In this document: in pieces, positions 48,801-58,105 of the stretch | How positions within the stretch are numbered: the stretch's first letter is position 1 | Layout: each line of letters starts with the position of its first letter | Assembly (NCBI GenBank): GCA_001304875.1 | Contig: BBZO01000013.1 | Location: forward strand, 1 to 64,000 | DNA: 64,000 nt | Origin: Clostridia bacterium UC5.1-2E3 | Lineage (GTDB): Bacteria > Bacillota > Clostridia > Lachnospirales > Lachnospiraceae | Direction: 5' to 3' | Notes under the pieces: generated by a model | The model's database searches: none | What the model saw: only the letters and a program-made list of their open reading frames with translations | What the model was told of the DNA's origin: nothing | Translations under genes and position numbers: made by a program

Positions 48801-50224
48801 GGCTGTTTACTTCCCTTCTCTTGATAATCGGCAGGATCAGACCCAGCGCGGTGAGCACAAACGGTGTGATCACGTTTAACAGGGTGGAGGCCAGATCGCC
48901 CTCCACGTACATGCCCAGGATGCAGCAGGCGGCGGTGACGATGAAGCACCAGACGCCGGCGGTGAGGGCCAGGCCGTTGTTTTTCGTGAACTGATACTCC
49001 GGGTTAAACCGGTCTAAGGAGCGGCGCAGCGCCAGGTAGGCGGCAAACACCCAGAGATACCGCAGCGGCATGGTCACGGAATTTAACTTGTTGAGCTGGG
49101 CCAGCACGCTGGCAGCACCCGGAACCAGGGACTGTATTAAAATAATGCTGCCGGACAGGATGACCACCATCCAGATGCCGTTGATATAGGCGTCGTACTT
49201 GTTTTTCTTTAAGAGCTTCGTCGGGATGAACTGTCTCGCATCCTCGTTGTCCAAAAGCATCCGCAGCGGCGCGTCGATGCTTAAGACCAGGGTGGAGAAC
49301 TGTCCGATGGCGTTGCAGGCCGCGTAGATAATCATGAGAAGATTGCCCACACCGTAGTATTCGCCCAGTCTCTCGAAGGCCCAGTAGCTTCCGTTGGAGA
49401 CGTAGGAGTTGAAGCTCTCGCCGCTCTCATTGATGAGCGCCGGGTCAAACATCATGCTCATGGCTATGGTACCCAGAATCGCGCAGACCATAACCATGAC
49501 AGCCAGCGTGATCATGCCCTTCGGAAAGCCGCGGGACGGATCCTTGACCTTGTTTACATAGGGAGAAATCTTCTCGCAGCCGCCCACCGCAAAGACCAGG
49601 ATGGACAGGGAGGTGAAATATCCCACGTTGAATTTCGGGATCAGGTTCCCGATGCTGAAATCTGCGGTGACATAGCCGCCGCCCGGATTGATGACAGGCG
49701 CCGCAAACATCATTAAGATATACAGGATGGACATGACAAACATGCTGGTTCCCGCGATGGTCGCCAGCTTTTTGAGGGGATTTAAGCCCCGGCTGGCCAC
49801 CCAGCAGAAGAACAGGAGCACCAGGAGCGTCGCCAGCTGCACCCAGAGCGTGGGGAACGTGTCGTAGGTGGTTCCGTCCTGGAAAATCATCCAGCTTAAG
49901 GCCTTTAAGCCGCCGCTGCCCTTGCTTGCGATGTAGGTCACGTGGCAGGCCCAGTAGGTCCAGCTGCGTAATATGCAAACTTCGGCTGATGGTCTCGTGG
50001 ATCCAGGAGCTGACGCCGCCGCCGGAGTGCTTGAAGGCGGAGCCCAGCTCGCCGACCATTAAAGCATAGGGCACGAAGTAGAGCGCAAACATCAGAATCC
50101 AGCTGAAAATGACCTGTATACCGTTAAAGTATACGAAGCCGTTTAAGACGTTTCCGAACCCCCACACCGTGGAGAATGCCATGAAGGCAAGGGTGTATCA
50201 GTTAATTTTTTTTGTGTTTTCCAT
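48793..50224 (-). CDS. APC-superfamily amino-acid permease (about three frameshifts)
   Basis: About 477 aa, some twelve membrane helices. MENTKKLTDTPLAFMAFSTVWGFGNVLNGF at the N-terminus needs one fewer A in the run at 50205-50212 and one more base near 50190; a further break lies near 49972 (AYYAAWTYWACHVTYIASKGSGG). Later text (GGCEKISPYVNKVKDPSRGFPKG) matches glutamate/GABA-antiporter-like APC transporters. Substrate not determinable. The A run is one of the few apparent insertions. Confidence 0.85.
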
Positions 50225-50255
50225 TCTTTACCTTCCTTTTCTGTGAATTGGTTCC

Positions 50256-51030
50256 TTAAAAACGAACCTGTGTATTATAGCATAGAGTTTCAGATAAGGA
50301 AAGGTCTTCCTGGAGAAATTGCGCTTTATTTTTGAGGGCAGCCCAGAAAAACAGCCCGGCTCCCGCCAATGCCAGCGCGCACTGCATGACGATGGTTTCC
50401 GGCGAAAGGGAGAACGCAGGATCCAGAGAGGGAAGGAGCAGGGGGCGTGTGGAGAAAAGTTTCCCGTTCCACAGTCCCAGCGCCTCCGGCAGGGGGAGCG
50501 CCGCGGAAAGGAAGGGAAAAAGCGCCCATGGGACCAGGAGCCAGACACGCATATACCCGATGAGCCATCCGCCGCCTGCGGCGAAAAGGAGGGCCGGCGC
50601 CAGGGTGACGAGGGCAGGAAGAACGAGCGTGCCCCAGTCATGCCAGCGGAACATCCGGGCGTAAAAGCACACCGCTGTAAACACCGCCGCCAGGGAGAGA
50701 AGCGCGGAGGCGGTGAGGACACAGAGAAAGCGCGCCAGGCGGTAGACAGCCGGATGCATGGGGGCAGCCTGGGGTCAGCATGGCGGCCCGGCGTTCCGCC
50801 CCGTTTGTGTAAACGCTCACAGAGAAAAGGGTCCCCAGCCACAGGAGAGGCAGCAGGCGGCTTAAGTAGTCGCCGAAGCTCCAGGGGGAGAAGGAGGCCG
50901 TGTGGGCGATGCCCAGGATCGTCACGTGTTCAAGCACCTGCCAGCCGTAAAAGCAGGTGACGGCCGCAAGGCCAAAGAAAAATTTGCTTAACAGAAGCCG
51001 TCTGCACTCATATCTGAATATTTTACTCAA
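50256..51030 (-). CDS. ABC-2-like membrane permease subunit (one frameshift)
   Basis: About 258 aa. MSKIFRYECRRLLLSKFFFGLAAVTCFYGWQVLEHVTILG starts with the amphipathic RxECRRLL segment common in ABC-2 permeases; about six membrane helices. Break near 50765. It overlaps the end of the M1-fusion gene by 8 bp and completes the ABC transporter encoded upstream. Confidence 0.7.
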
Positions 51031-53212
51031 GGTTTAAATCCTCCTCGTTCAGTCCGCAGGCATCCAGAAATTCCTGGAAGGTCAGGAAGGGAGACTGGGG
51101 ATCCAGTTCCCGGTTAAACAGATCGGAGAGAATCTGGTCCATGGCCGCCTCGCCGCCCACCAGCTTCTCCGCCTTCAGAATTTTTAAAGGCATCTCACAG
51201 TATTGCCGCACGTAGGACAGGCGGTTGGAGATCTCAAGCCGCTGTTTCCCGGGCAGGGCCGATAAATACTCCGGGCGGCGGACATAGAAATTCAGCCGGT
51301 AGTCGTCCACCTCGCTCTGCCATCGGTCTGTATAGTGCTCTCTGGCATAATCCTCACCGTACAGCTCCTTCACGATGCGGTAGGTGGTGTAGACCGTCAG
51401 TCCCTCTGCCGACCAGGCGTCTGCGGGGTTGGAGGTATCGAACATATTTCCCAGACCCCACCACTGGTGCACCAGCTCGTGGATCATGACCTCCCCGGCG
51501 CCGGCTCCCTTGCTGCCGTCCTCAAGATTGGCGGCGGTGAAATCCGTCTCGTCTAAAAGGCTGGCCCCTTCTGTGGCGTAGCCTCCGCCGGTGACGCGGC
51601 TCTGGATCAGCTTCAGCGTGCCGCCGGAGCCAAAGGACAGGGGGCCGTAGTGTGCCGTGCAGTAGTCGGCTACGGCCTTCACGGCGTTCGCGGCCCCGGC
51701 GGATTCCATGACGGCCTGGTGCCGGCGTCCGTAGTAAAGCTCGATGCCGATGCCGCCGGCCGTTATGTCCTCCCGGATATAGTCGCCGGCGTAGAGAATG
51801 CCGCCGGTGCCGTCCGCCTCATAGCGCCAGGTGGCGGTGCCGTCCGCGTGGGAGGCAATGACCCGGGCGTCGCTGTCTCCGAAGGGGATGACAGTCATGG
51901 AGGCGGGGAGCGTGATCTCAATGGAGGCGGGGGATGCAGTCCCGCCGGGGAGCACATTTATGAGGCGGGGCGACAGAGCGCCGTGCTCCAGACAAATGTA
52001 TTCGCTGCTGATCTCCAGTCTGCCCTGCATGACGGAGGTATTGCGGTTTTCCCTGGGAAATCCGCCGTATTCCACAGTCAGCAGAATCGTTTCGTCAGGC
52101 GGCAGCAGAACCGAGAGCAGGGCCTCGTTAAACTCCTCGTAGCTGCTCACGGAATAGGAAACCTCCGCTCCGTTTGCCCGGACGGAGGTAACCCGGTAGC
52201 CGGGATTGATGCCGAAGGCCGCCGTCCGGGCCTGCCCGGAAATGTTCTCAAACCGAAACGAGGCGGTTCCATTCACGGAGCCGGAGGAGGTGTCCGGGAA
52301 CACCTGGACCTGCCGGCTGGTGCAGGTCACGCCGTCCAGCCAGGGAAGTCCGGAAAACGCCATCACTGTCTGATCGGGATTGCTGCGGTCCACCATAGGC
52401 TGCGCGGCATAGGCTGTGCCGGACAGGAGAAGCAGAAGGAGGACGGCGGCAGGGTAACGCCGGATCCGGATGCTTCGCGCAAGAGAGCCGGAAAGCCCTT
52501 TTCCGTACTGCCGGATACAGAGCCAGGACAAAAGCCAGACCCCGGAGAGAAAAAGCAGCCAGTTAAACCGCATATAGGCCACGGAGCGGAACATGCGCCC
52601 GTTGGAGAAATCGTCGGACAGCGCCCAGACGCACGGATTGAGCCAGCAGAGCTGCCAGCGGTCCGCCCATACGGTGAGGCTCAGCCCGGCGAAGGCCGCA
52701 AAGAGAACCAGGCTTAAGTCGGCGCGCCCGCTAAACTGCCAGAAGGCGGCAGCCGCCAGGATCGCCAGGAGGAGGGCAGGCCCCATAAAGAGCAGGTAGG
52801 CCAGGGCGAAATCCTCTATGTCAAAGACGGAGCCGATAAGTGCCCGGCTTACAGGGAGCCAGACTGCCATGGTCAGACACAGAGCGAGAAGCGCAGCAGC
52901 TGACAGCGCCCACAGATGAATCAGAGCCATCCGGGGAGCTGGAATTACCGCGTCGGTCAGAAGATTCACGCGGCTTCTGACGCTCCGGTCAAGTTCGTAA
53001 ACCGTGAAAAGCCCAAAGAGAATGCCGCCCGCCGCCCCGCCGACGATGGCCGGATTTGCCAGATACATGGACAGCATGGTGCCGGCGGACGCCGGGCGGA
53101 AGAACCAGAGTCCGGACAGCGGGGAGAGCAGTGTGAGAGCGATGACCAGCCAGGTGAGCCGGCACGCGAGGAGACGGCAAAGCTCCAGGAAGCACAGACG
53201 CAGCGTGTTCAT
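51023..53212 (-). CDS. ABC-2-type permease fused to an extracellular M1-like metallopeptidase
   Basis: 729 aa, intact. Residues 1 to about 275 hold some seven membrane helices of the ABC-2 type (MNTLRLCFLELCRLLACRLTWLVIALTLL...); about 300-729 is an M1 gluzincin with HELVHQWWG (about residue 577) and the glutamate in WSAEGLTVYTTY, with 20 residues between the second His and that Glu instead of the usual 18. The peptidase should face outward. Such fusions are known but poorly characterised. It is between the ATPase and the second permease, suggesting a peptide exporter or detoxification pump that trims its substrate. Confidence 0.85.
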   Translation of the reverse strand: MNTLRLCFLELCRLLACRLTWLVIALTLLSPLSGLWFFRPASAGTMLSMYLANPAIVGGAAGGILFGLFTVYELDRSVRSRVNLLTDAVIPAPRMALIHLWALSAAALLALCLTMAVWLPVSRALIGSVFDIEDFALAYLLFMGPALLLAILAAAAFWQFSGRADLSLVLFAAFAGLSLTVWADRWQLCWLNPCVWALSDDFSNGRMFRSVAYMRFNWLLFLSGVWLLSWLCIRQYGKGLSGSLARSIRIRRYPAAVLLLLLLSGTAYAAQPMVDRSNPDQTVMAFSGLPWLDGVTCTSRQVQVFPDTSSGSVNGTASFRFENISGQARTAAFGINPGYRVTSVRANGAEVSYSVSSYEEFNEALLSVLLPPDETILLTVEYGGFPRENRNTSVMQGRLEISSEYICLEHGALSPRLINVLPGGTASPASIEITLPASMTVIPFGDSDARVIASHADGTATWRYEADGTGGILYAGDYIREDITAGGIGIELYYGRRHQAVMESAGAANAVKAVADYCTAHYGPLSFGSGGTLKLIQSRVTGGGYATEGASLLDETDFTAANLEDGSKGAGAGEVMIHELVHQWWGLGNMFDTSNPADAWSAEGLTVYTTYRIVKELYGEDYAREHYTDRWQSEVDDYRLNFYVRRPEYLSALPGKQRLEISNRLSYVRQYCEMPLKILKAEKLVGGEAAMDQILSDLFNRELDPQSPFLTFQEFLDACGLNEEDLNLE

Positions 53213-53943
53213 TTGTCCACCTCCCGGGAGATGAGACAGAGGTAGGCGTCCTCCAGCGTGGACGCCCCGGCGGTCTGCATCAGCTGCTCCGGGGTGCCGG
53301 AAAACCGTACGGCCCCGCCGCCAAGGACGACGACCCGGTCACACACCGACTGCACGTCCTCGATGATGTGGGAGGAGAGAAGCACCAGGCGGTCCCGGGC
53401 CGCGCGGGAAAACAGGCTGCGAAAATGCAGCCGCTCCTCCGGATCCAGCCCCACCGTAGGCTCGTCGAGGATCAGAAGCTGCGGATCGCCGAGAAACGCC
53501 TGGGCGATTCCCACCCGCTGGCGCTGGCCGCCGGAGAGGGTGCGGATCCTGGCCCCCGCCTTTTCCTCCAGGCGGACCTCCTGGATGACCTGGCGGATGG
53601 CGCTCTTCGGACGGCGGATTCCCTTTAACGCCGCCATGTAGTCCAGAAACTGGTACACTGTGAGCTCGTCAAACAGGCCGAAATCCTGCGGAAGATAGCC
53701 GAGCTTTGCTTTCAGCATCCGCTCCGCCGCCGGAGACCCGCAAAAGGGACGTCCGTCCGCCAGAATCTGGCCGGAGGTGGGCAGAAGGGAGGACACGAGA
53801 AGCTTCATGAGCGTGGATTTCCCCGCGCCGTTGGGGCCTAAGAGCCCGACAAGGCTGGGAGAGCTGAGTGCGAGGTTTATGTCCTTTAGCGCCTTTTTTC
53901 CGTCTGAATAAGTCATGTTTAGCTGGTCGAATCTGATATGCAT
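53209..53943 (-). CDS. ABC transporter ATP-binding protein
   Basis: 244 aa, intact. Walker A GPNGAGKST, Q-loop YLPQDFGLFDELTV, signature LSGGQRQRVGIAQA, Walker B LLILDEPTVGLD, H-loop SSHIIED. CcmA/DrrA-like exporter ATPase partnered with the two permeases. Its ribosome-binding site (AAAGGA) lies inside a perfect 16-bp hairpin, so translation may be switched. The stop overlaps the M1-fusion start. Confidence 0.92.
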   Translation of the reverse strand: MHIRFDQLNMTYSDGKKALKDINLALSSPSLVGLLGPNGAGKSTLMKLLVSSLLPTSGQILADGRPFCGSPAAERMLKAKLGYLPQDFGLFDELTVYQFLDYMAALKGIRRPKSAIRQVIQEVRLEEKAGARIRTLSGGQRQRVGIAQAFLGDPQLLILDEPTVGLDPEERLHFRSLFSRAARDRLVLLSSHIIEDVQSVCDRVVVLGGGAVRFSGTPEQLMQTAGASTLEDAYLCLISREVDK

Positions 53944-53947
53944 AGAA

Positions 53948-53987
53948 CCGGTATCCTTTCTGTCGTCATTTACAGAAAGGATACCGG
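53948..53987 (-). promoter_or_regulatory. perfect 16-bp inverted repeat sequestering the ABC ribosome-binding site
   Basis: CCGGTATCCTTTCTGT at 53948-53963 and its exact complement at 53972-53987 with an 8-nt loop. On the minus-strand mRNA the second-read arm contains AAAGGA, 10 nt before the ABC ATPase ATG (53943). Without a U tract it is not a standard terminator. It could be an RNA switch, an RNase site, or an operator for the upstream response regulator. Confidence 0.7.
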
Positions 53988-54048
53988 CTGGATGTGTAGG
54001 AAATCTGGAGAGAATGTGTGTTTTTCGTGGAGAAACAAAAGGCAGAGG

Positions 54049-55510
54049 TCAGACGGGCGGCTGGCACTCAAAGAGCACCGTCGCCTTCACTCCGTCGTCC
54101 GTGTTCTCAATCATACAGCGGGCGCCGTGCCGTTTAAAGATTATCTGCGCCAGATAGAGTCCCAGGCCGCTTCCGCCCATGCTGCGGCTGCGGGAGCTCT
54201 CCTCCCGGTAGAAAGCCTCAAAAAGATGAGCCAGAGCCTCCTCGCGGATATGGGCCCCTGTGTTTTCGACGCTGAACGCAGGCGCTTCTTCAAGTCTGCC
54301 GCACCAGACGCGGATTCTGGCCCCTTCCGGGGAGTGGAGGGAGGCGTTGGAGAGCAGGTTCCCCACGGCCTTTTTTAACAGGGCCGCATCGCCGGTCACG
54401 GTGATTCCCGGTGCGAGGGAGACGGCGGGCATCTGCCTGCGCTGTTCAAGGAGCTCGCGGTACCCGTCCAGCTGACGGGCCAGCAGGCCGGACAGATCGA
54501 CGGGCTCCATCCGGACGGATTCTTTGCCGGATTCCATGTGCGAGATGGACAGCATCTCCTGGATCAGATGCTCCATCCGTTCTGTGACGGCCAGGGAGCG
54601 GAGCAGGTATTTGTCCCGGTCCCGGTACACGTCCACGCCATCGATCATCCCGGAAAGCTGCCCTTTCAGGATGGTGACGGGCGTTTTCAGCTCGTGGGAG
54701 CAGCGGAGAAAAAGGCCGTCCGCTGACGTTCCCGCTCCCGTTCCCGCTCCATCTCGCCCTGCAGCGCTTCATTGGCGGATGTGAGCTCCTCTAGCGTTTC
54801 GGACAGGCGGCGGGCCATCCGTTCCAGGCTCCGCCCGAGGGCGCCGATCTCATCCCGGCGCGCCTCGCCGCACTCCCAGCCAAAGTCCAGATTTTCCATC
54901 TGTTCTGCAATTCTGCTGAGGCGGACGATGGGGCGCGAGATGCAGCGGGAGTAGACAAAGGCGCACAGCAGGGAGAACAGGAAAAGCACGGCAGCCAGCA
55001 GGGGGCCGTGCGGAGCAGCGCCTGCACCGCCGGATGTTCCTCGCGGATCCGGGGAACGGCGGTGAGAGTAAAGTCATCTGTCCCGCCGGCAAAATGCACC
55101 TGGCGGGCGATGGCCCCCGACCGGGAGGCGGTGACCGTGACGGCGCTGTCTGTGCCGTGCGGGCCGGCGGTATAGGTCAGTGTATCGCCTGTCATCTGCA
55201 TCGGCCGCGCGGCCAGAAGCGAGCCGGTGTCAACCGGCGTCCCGCCGGAGTCTGAAAGGATGATGTCGGCCCCGGAGGAGCGGATAAATTCGTCCAGAAC
55301 CGGCCCGCAGTCCTCCAGACGGGTGACTTCCAGCTGATCCGCCAGAAGCTCCATCTGTCTCGCGAGATCATCGGCGATCACCGCCGTGTAGGTGCGCGGC
55401 GTGGCCCAGGCGATGCAGCCGAAGGTGACGCCGCCGGCGAAGAGGAGAATGAGCGCGGTGGCGAGAAAAATGCGCGCGTTTAGGCTCTCAGCCAGTTTCT
55501 TTCGCAGCAC
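54049..55510 (-). CDS. sensor histidine kinase (two frameshifts)
   Basis: About 487 aa. N-terminal helix (IFLATALILLFAGGVTFGCIAWA), extracytoplasmic sensor of about 150 aa, second helix, HAMP (SRCISRPIVRLSRIAEQMENLDF), H-box SHELKTPVT, N-box NLLSNA, G-box GGSGLGLYLAQ. Breaks near 54985 and 54690. GTG 55510 overlaps the regulator gene. Sits beside an ABC exporter; sensing of a membrane-active peptide or cell-envelope damage is plausible. Confidence 0.88.
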
Positions 55511-56166
55511 GGTAGCCCACCCCCTCACAGTCTCGATGTAATCCTGCCCCAGCTTACGGCGGAGATTCTTAATGTGGGTGTCGACCACCCGCCCGTCCCC
55601 GTAGAAATCATAACCCCACAGCCGGGCCAGCAGCATTTCCCTGGTAAAAACCCGCCCCGGCGCCTCGAGAAAGGTGCGCAGCAGGTCAAATTCCCGGGCC
55701 GTTAAGTCCAGCAGCCGGCCGCCTGCGAACGCCTCCCGGGTGTCCGGCAGAGCGTCAGATCCCGGCAGCGCAGGCAGTTTTCCGCCTTCTTTTTCCATCC
55801 ATCCCGTCGCTCCGGCGCAGAATGACCCGGATCTTCTCCAGGAGAACAGGCATGGAAAAGGGCTTGGTCACATAGTCGTCGATGTCCAGCTTAAAGCCCC
55901 TAAGCTGCGTCTCCTCCCCGTCCAGCGCCGTCAGCATCAGGATGGGAACCTGGGAGCGCTGCCGGATCAGCTCGCAGACCCCGAAGCCGTCCATCCGCGG
56001 CAGCATAAGATCCAGGAGAACCAGGTCGAAGGTCTCTGACTGAAAGAGCCGCATGGCCTCCACGCCGTCCCCGGCCAGAGCCACCTCATACCCGGCGTCC
56101 CGCAGGTAGGCCGCCAGCAGCTCCTCGATATCCAGTTCGTCTTCCACAATCAAATCCGTTTCATTT
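55488..56166 (-). CDS. OmpR/PhoB-type response regulator (two frameshifts)
   Basis: About 226 aa. Receiver: IVEDELDIEELL, phospho-acceptor LLDLMLPRMDGFG, TALDGEE and the Lys of YVTKPFS. C-terminal winged HTH: LTAREFDLLRTFLEAPGRVFTREMLLARLWGYD... GRVVDTHIKNLRRKLG. ATG 56166 (MKRI) needs one base near 56152, and RGVGYRAAKETG at the end needs a G in a five-G run near 55525; a third break between the domains near 55790 is likely. Follows the AraC gene by 2 bp and overlaps the kinase gene. Confidence 0.88.
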
Positions 56167-56168
56167 TA

Positions 56169-57236
56169 TCACCTGCCATGGCCGTTCCTTCCCGCCCGTG
56201 TGCCCGCCGCGTCCCGTTTGTGCTGCCGGCGGTATTCCGTGGGGAGCATCTGGTAAAATTCCTTGAATGCCGTGGTGAATTTGCTTTGGCTCTCGTAGCC
56301 CACGGCTCTGGCAATCTGGGCCATGCTGTCGCCGGTCTCCAGAAGAAGCTCGGCGGCCCGTTCCATCCGGTGCTCCTTCACGTGGGCCGCCAGGGAGGTG
56401 CCGTAGACGGATTTGAACATGGCCTTTAAGGTCGTCGGATTCATCAGATACTGCCGGGACAGGTCCTCGATGGTGATGCGGCGGTCCAGGTTGTGTATGA
56501 GCTCGTCGTGAATCTGGCGCACCAGCCGGATCTGCTCCGGCGGATAGGCGCCCGCCTCCCGGTGTCCGCAGTCCGGCGTCCCCGTCCGGGCGAAAAACCG
56601 GGAGAGAAACAGAAAAAGCTCCAGGGCCTTCAAGCGGCAGCAGGCCGTGTAAAACGGTTCCTCATGCCCGTAGAACCCGGAAAAAATATGGTCGCTCTCC
56701 TCCGGTTCCTGGAAAATCACCGGGGCGAGGGAGAGCGGTTTTTCCGCCCCGCGCTTTGCCAAAATCTCTGAAACCGCCGGGAGAAACCTGTTAAACACAG
56801 GCGTGTCCGCCAGAAGCGCCGGCGGATTGTCCGCCAGAGCACCCAGATCCGCCAGAAGGCGGAACCCCTGGAAACCGCCGCCTGCCTGGAAACCGCTGTC
56901 TGTCTGGATGCCTCTGTCTGCTCCGACATTGTCTTTTGTGGTATCCGCCGCATCCAGCAGACGCAGGGAGAAGGCGCCGGGGGAGAGGATGCAGGCGGCG
57001 TCCGGCTGTGCCTCTTCGCGTTTTCCGGTTTCGCCATCCCCATGCCAGACGGCCATGCCGCTCTGACAGTGCAGGATCTCCAGAACGGGCCCCCTTGACG
57101 GCAGGGAAGTGAGAGGGCGGGGAGTCTCCAGCGGAATCGTACCGCTTCCTACATTATAAAAAGTAATTCCGGCGCCGGGAAACAGAAATAGAAATGTGTT
57201 CCCGGTCTGCCGGGCCGTGCAGTGACAGCAGTTCAT
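56169..57236 (-). CDS. AraC-family transcriptional regulator
   Basis: 355 aa, intact. Cys-rich start (MNCCHCTARQ), an N-terminal sensor-like domain of unknown ligand, and a double-HTH AraC domain at the C-terminus (ITIEDLSRQYLMNPTTLKAMFKSVYGTSLAAHVKEHRMERAAELL and SMAQIARAVGYESQSKFTTAFKEFYQMLPTEYR). Start ATG 57236 has AGGAGG, overlapping the ArsR stop region; a GTG at 57245 is less likely. The C-H-C cluster could bind metal, in keeping with the ArsR gene upstream. Confidence 0.9.
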   Translation of the reverse strand: MNCCHCTARQTGNTFLFLFPGAGITFYNVGSGTIPLETPRPLTSLPSRGPVLEILHCQSGMAVWHGDGETGKREEAQPDAACILSPGAFSLRLLDAADTTKDNVGADRGIQTDSGFQAGGGFQGFRLLADLGALADNPPALLADTPVFNRFLPAVSEILAKRGAEKPLSLAPVIFQEPEESDHIFSGFYGHEEPFYTACCRLKALELFLFLSRFFARTGTPDCGHREAGAYPPEQIRLVRQIHDELIHNLDRRITIEDLSRQYLMNPTTLKAMFKSVYGTSLAAHVKEHRMERAAELLLETGDSMAQIARAVGYESQSKFTTAFKEFYQMLPTEYRRQHKRDAAGTRAGRNGHGR

Positions 57237-57248
57237 GTGTTCCACCTC

Positions 57249-57617
57249 CTATCTGTCCGGACAGCTGATTTCCATGACCTGCTCGATCATCTGGTGCAGC
57301 AGGTGGCTCTGTTCGGTGTCCGCCGCCCTGTAGTAGACCTCCTTGCCCACCCGGCGGCTCACGATGAGCCCGCGGTTTCTGAGCGGCCGCAGGTGGTGGG
57401 AGACCGCGGGGCTGGACATCTCCATCATGGCGGAAATGTTGATGACACACTCCTCGCAGTGGCATAAAAGCCAGAAAATCCGTACCCGTGTGGTGTCGCC
57501 CAGCTGTTTGAAGATCTCCGCCACCGTCTGGAACTCGTCGATTTTCGAGAGCTGTTCTCCTAAATATTCCGGACTCTGTCCCTCTGTATGATGGTGCGGC
57601 AACGTTATCTTATGCAT
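57249..57617 (-). CDS. ArsR/SmtB-family metal-responsive repressor
   Basis: 122 aa from ATG 57617 (MHKITLPHHHTEG), behind GGAGCG; the longer upstream reading lacks homology and a ribosome-binding site. Winged HTH with TVAEIFKQLGDTTRVRIFWLLCHCEECVINISAMMEMSSPAVSHHLRPLRNRGLIVSRRVGKEVYYRA. CHCEEC and the His-rich N-terminus are likely metal ligands, as in CadC/CzrA types. Divergent from the HMA-ATPase unit; an operator lies in between. Confidence 0.9.
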   Translation of the reverse strand: MHKITLPHHHTEGQSPEYLGEQLSKIDEFQTVAEIFKQLGDTTRVRIFWLLCHCEECVINISAMMEMSSPAVSHHLRPLRNRGLIVSRRVGKEVYYRAADTEQSHLLHQMIEQVMEISCPDR

Positions 57618-57685
57618 GTAAATACGCTCCTTTGCTCCATTTGGAAATGATTTTGCCCCGTTTGGCAGTGAATGCCCCGGATGCA

Positions 57686-57749
57686 TTGACTTTTGGCTTC
57701 TGCCCGTATTATACTATGGCCATAATAATTAAACAAGTGCTTAATCATT
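57686..57749 (+). promoter_or_regulatory. promoter and ArsR operator of the zinc/cadmium unit
   Basis: TTGACT (57686-57691), 18 bp, TATACT (57710-57715); a 26-bp dyad at 57724-57749 with core TTAAACAAGTGCTTAA lies just past the start site. Symmetry and position suit ArsR/SmtB repression. Confidence 0.6.
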
Positions 57750-57785
57750 GAAATATAAGCATGAGGAAAACAGGAGGACTTAGCG

Positions 57786-58004
57786 ATGAAGAAGACCTAC
57801 AAGATCGAAGTGGACTGCGCAAACTGTGCGAATCTGATGGAGGAGGCGGCGAAGAAGACCGCCGGCGTACAGAATGCGGTGGTAAACTTCATGACCCAGA
57901 AGATGATCGTCGAGTTTGAGGACGGCAGCGAGCCGAAGCAGGTGATGCAGAGTGTGCTGAAGGCCTGCCGCAAGGTGGAGCCGGACTGCGAGATCGAGCT
58001 GTAA
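57786..58004 (+). CDS. small HMA-domain metal-binding protein
   Basis: 72 aa, intact. Ferredoxin-like HMA fold with VDCANCANLME (CxxC) near residues 11-14, then VQNAVVNFMTQKMIVEFED. Free-standing version of the N-terminal domain of CadA/ZntA pumps; likely passes Zn or Cd to the ATPase 100 bp downstream. The spacer has a GC-rich hairpin near 58020-58051. Confidence 0.9.
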   Translation: MKKTYKIEVDCANCANLMEEAAKKTAGVQNAVVNFMTQKMIVEFEDGSEPKQVMQSVLKACRKVEPDCEIEL

Positions 58005-58105
58005 GCCGGAAACTGTCAGCGCCCCCGGCATCCCGCGTCGAAGGGGCGCCGATTTAAAGAAAACATATGAACGAATAATCATATGATAAATTTAAGGAGG
58101 TAACT

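Noticed and set aside
51650-52717. 355-aa plus-strand frame opposite the M1-fusion gene
   Set aside because: Gly/Arg/His-rich antisense reading of a gene with clear membrane helices and a zinc motif.
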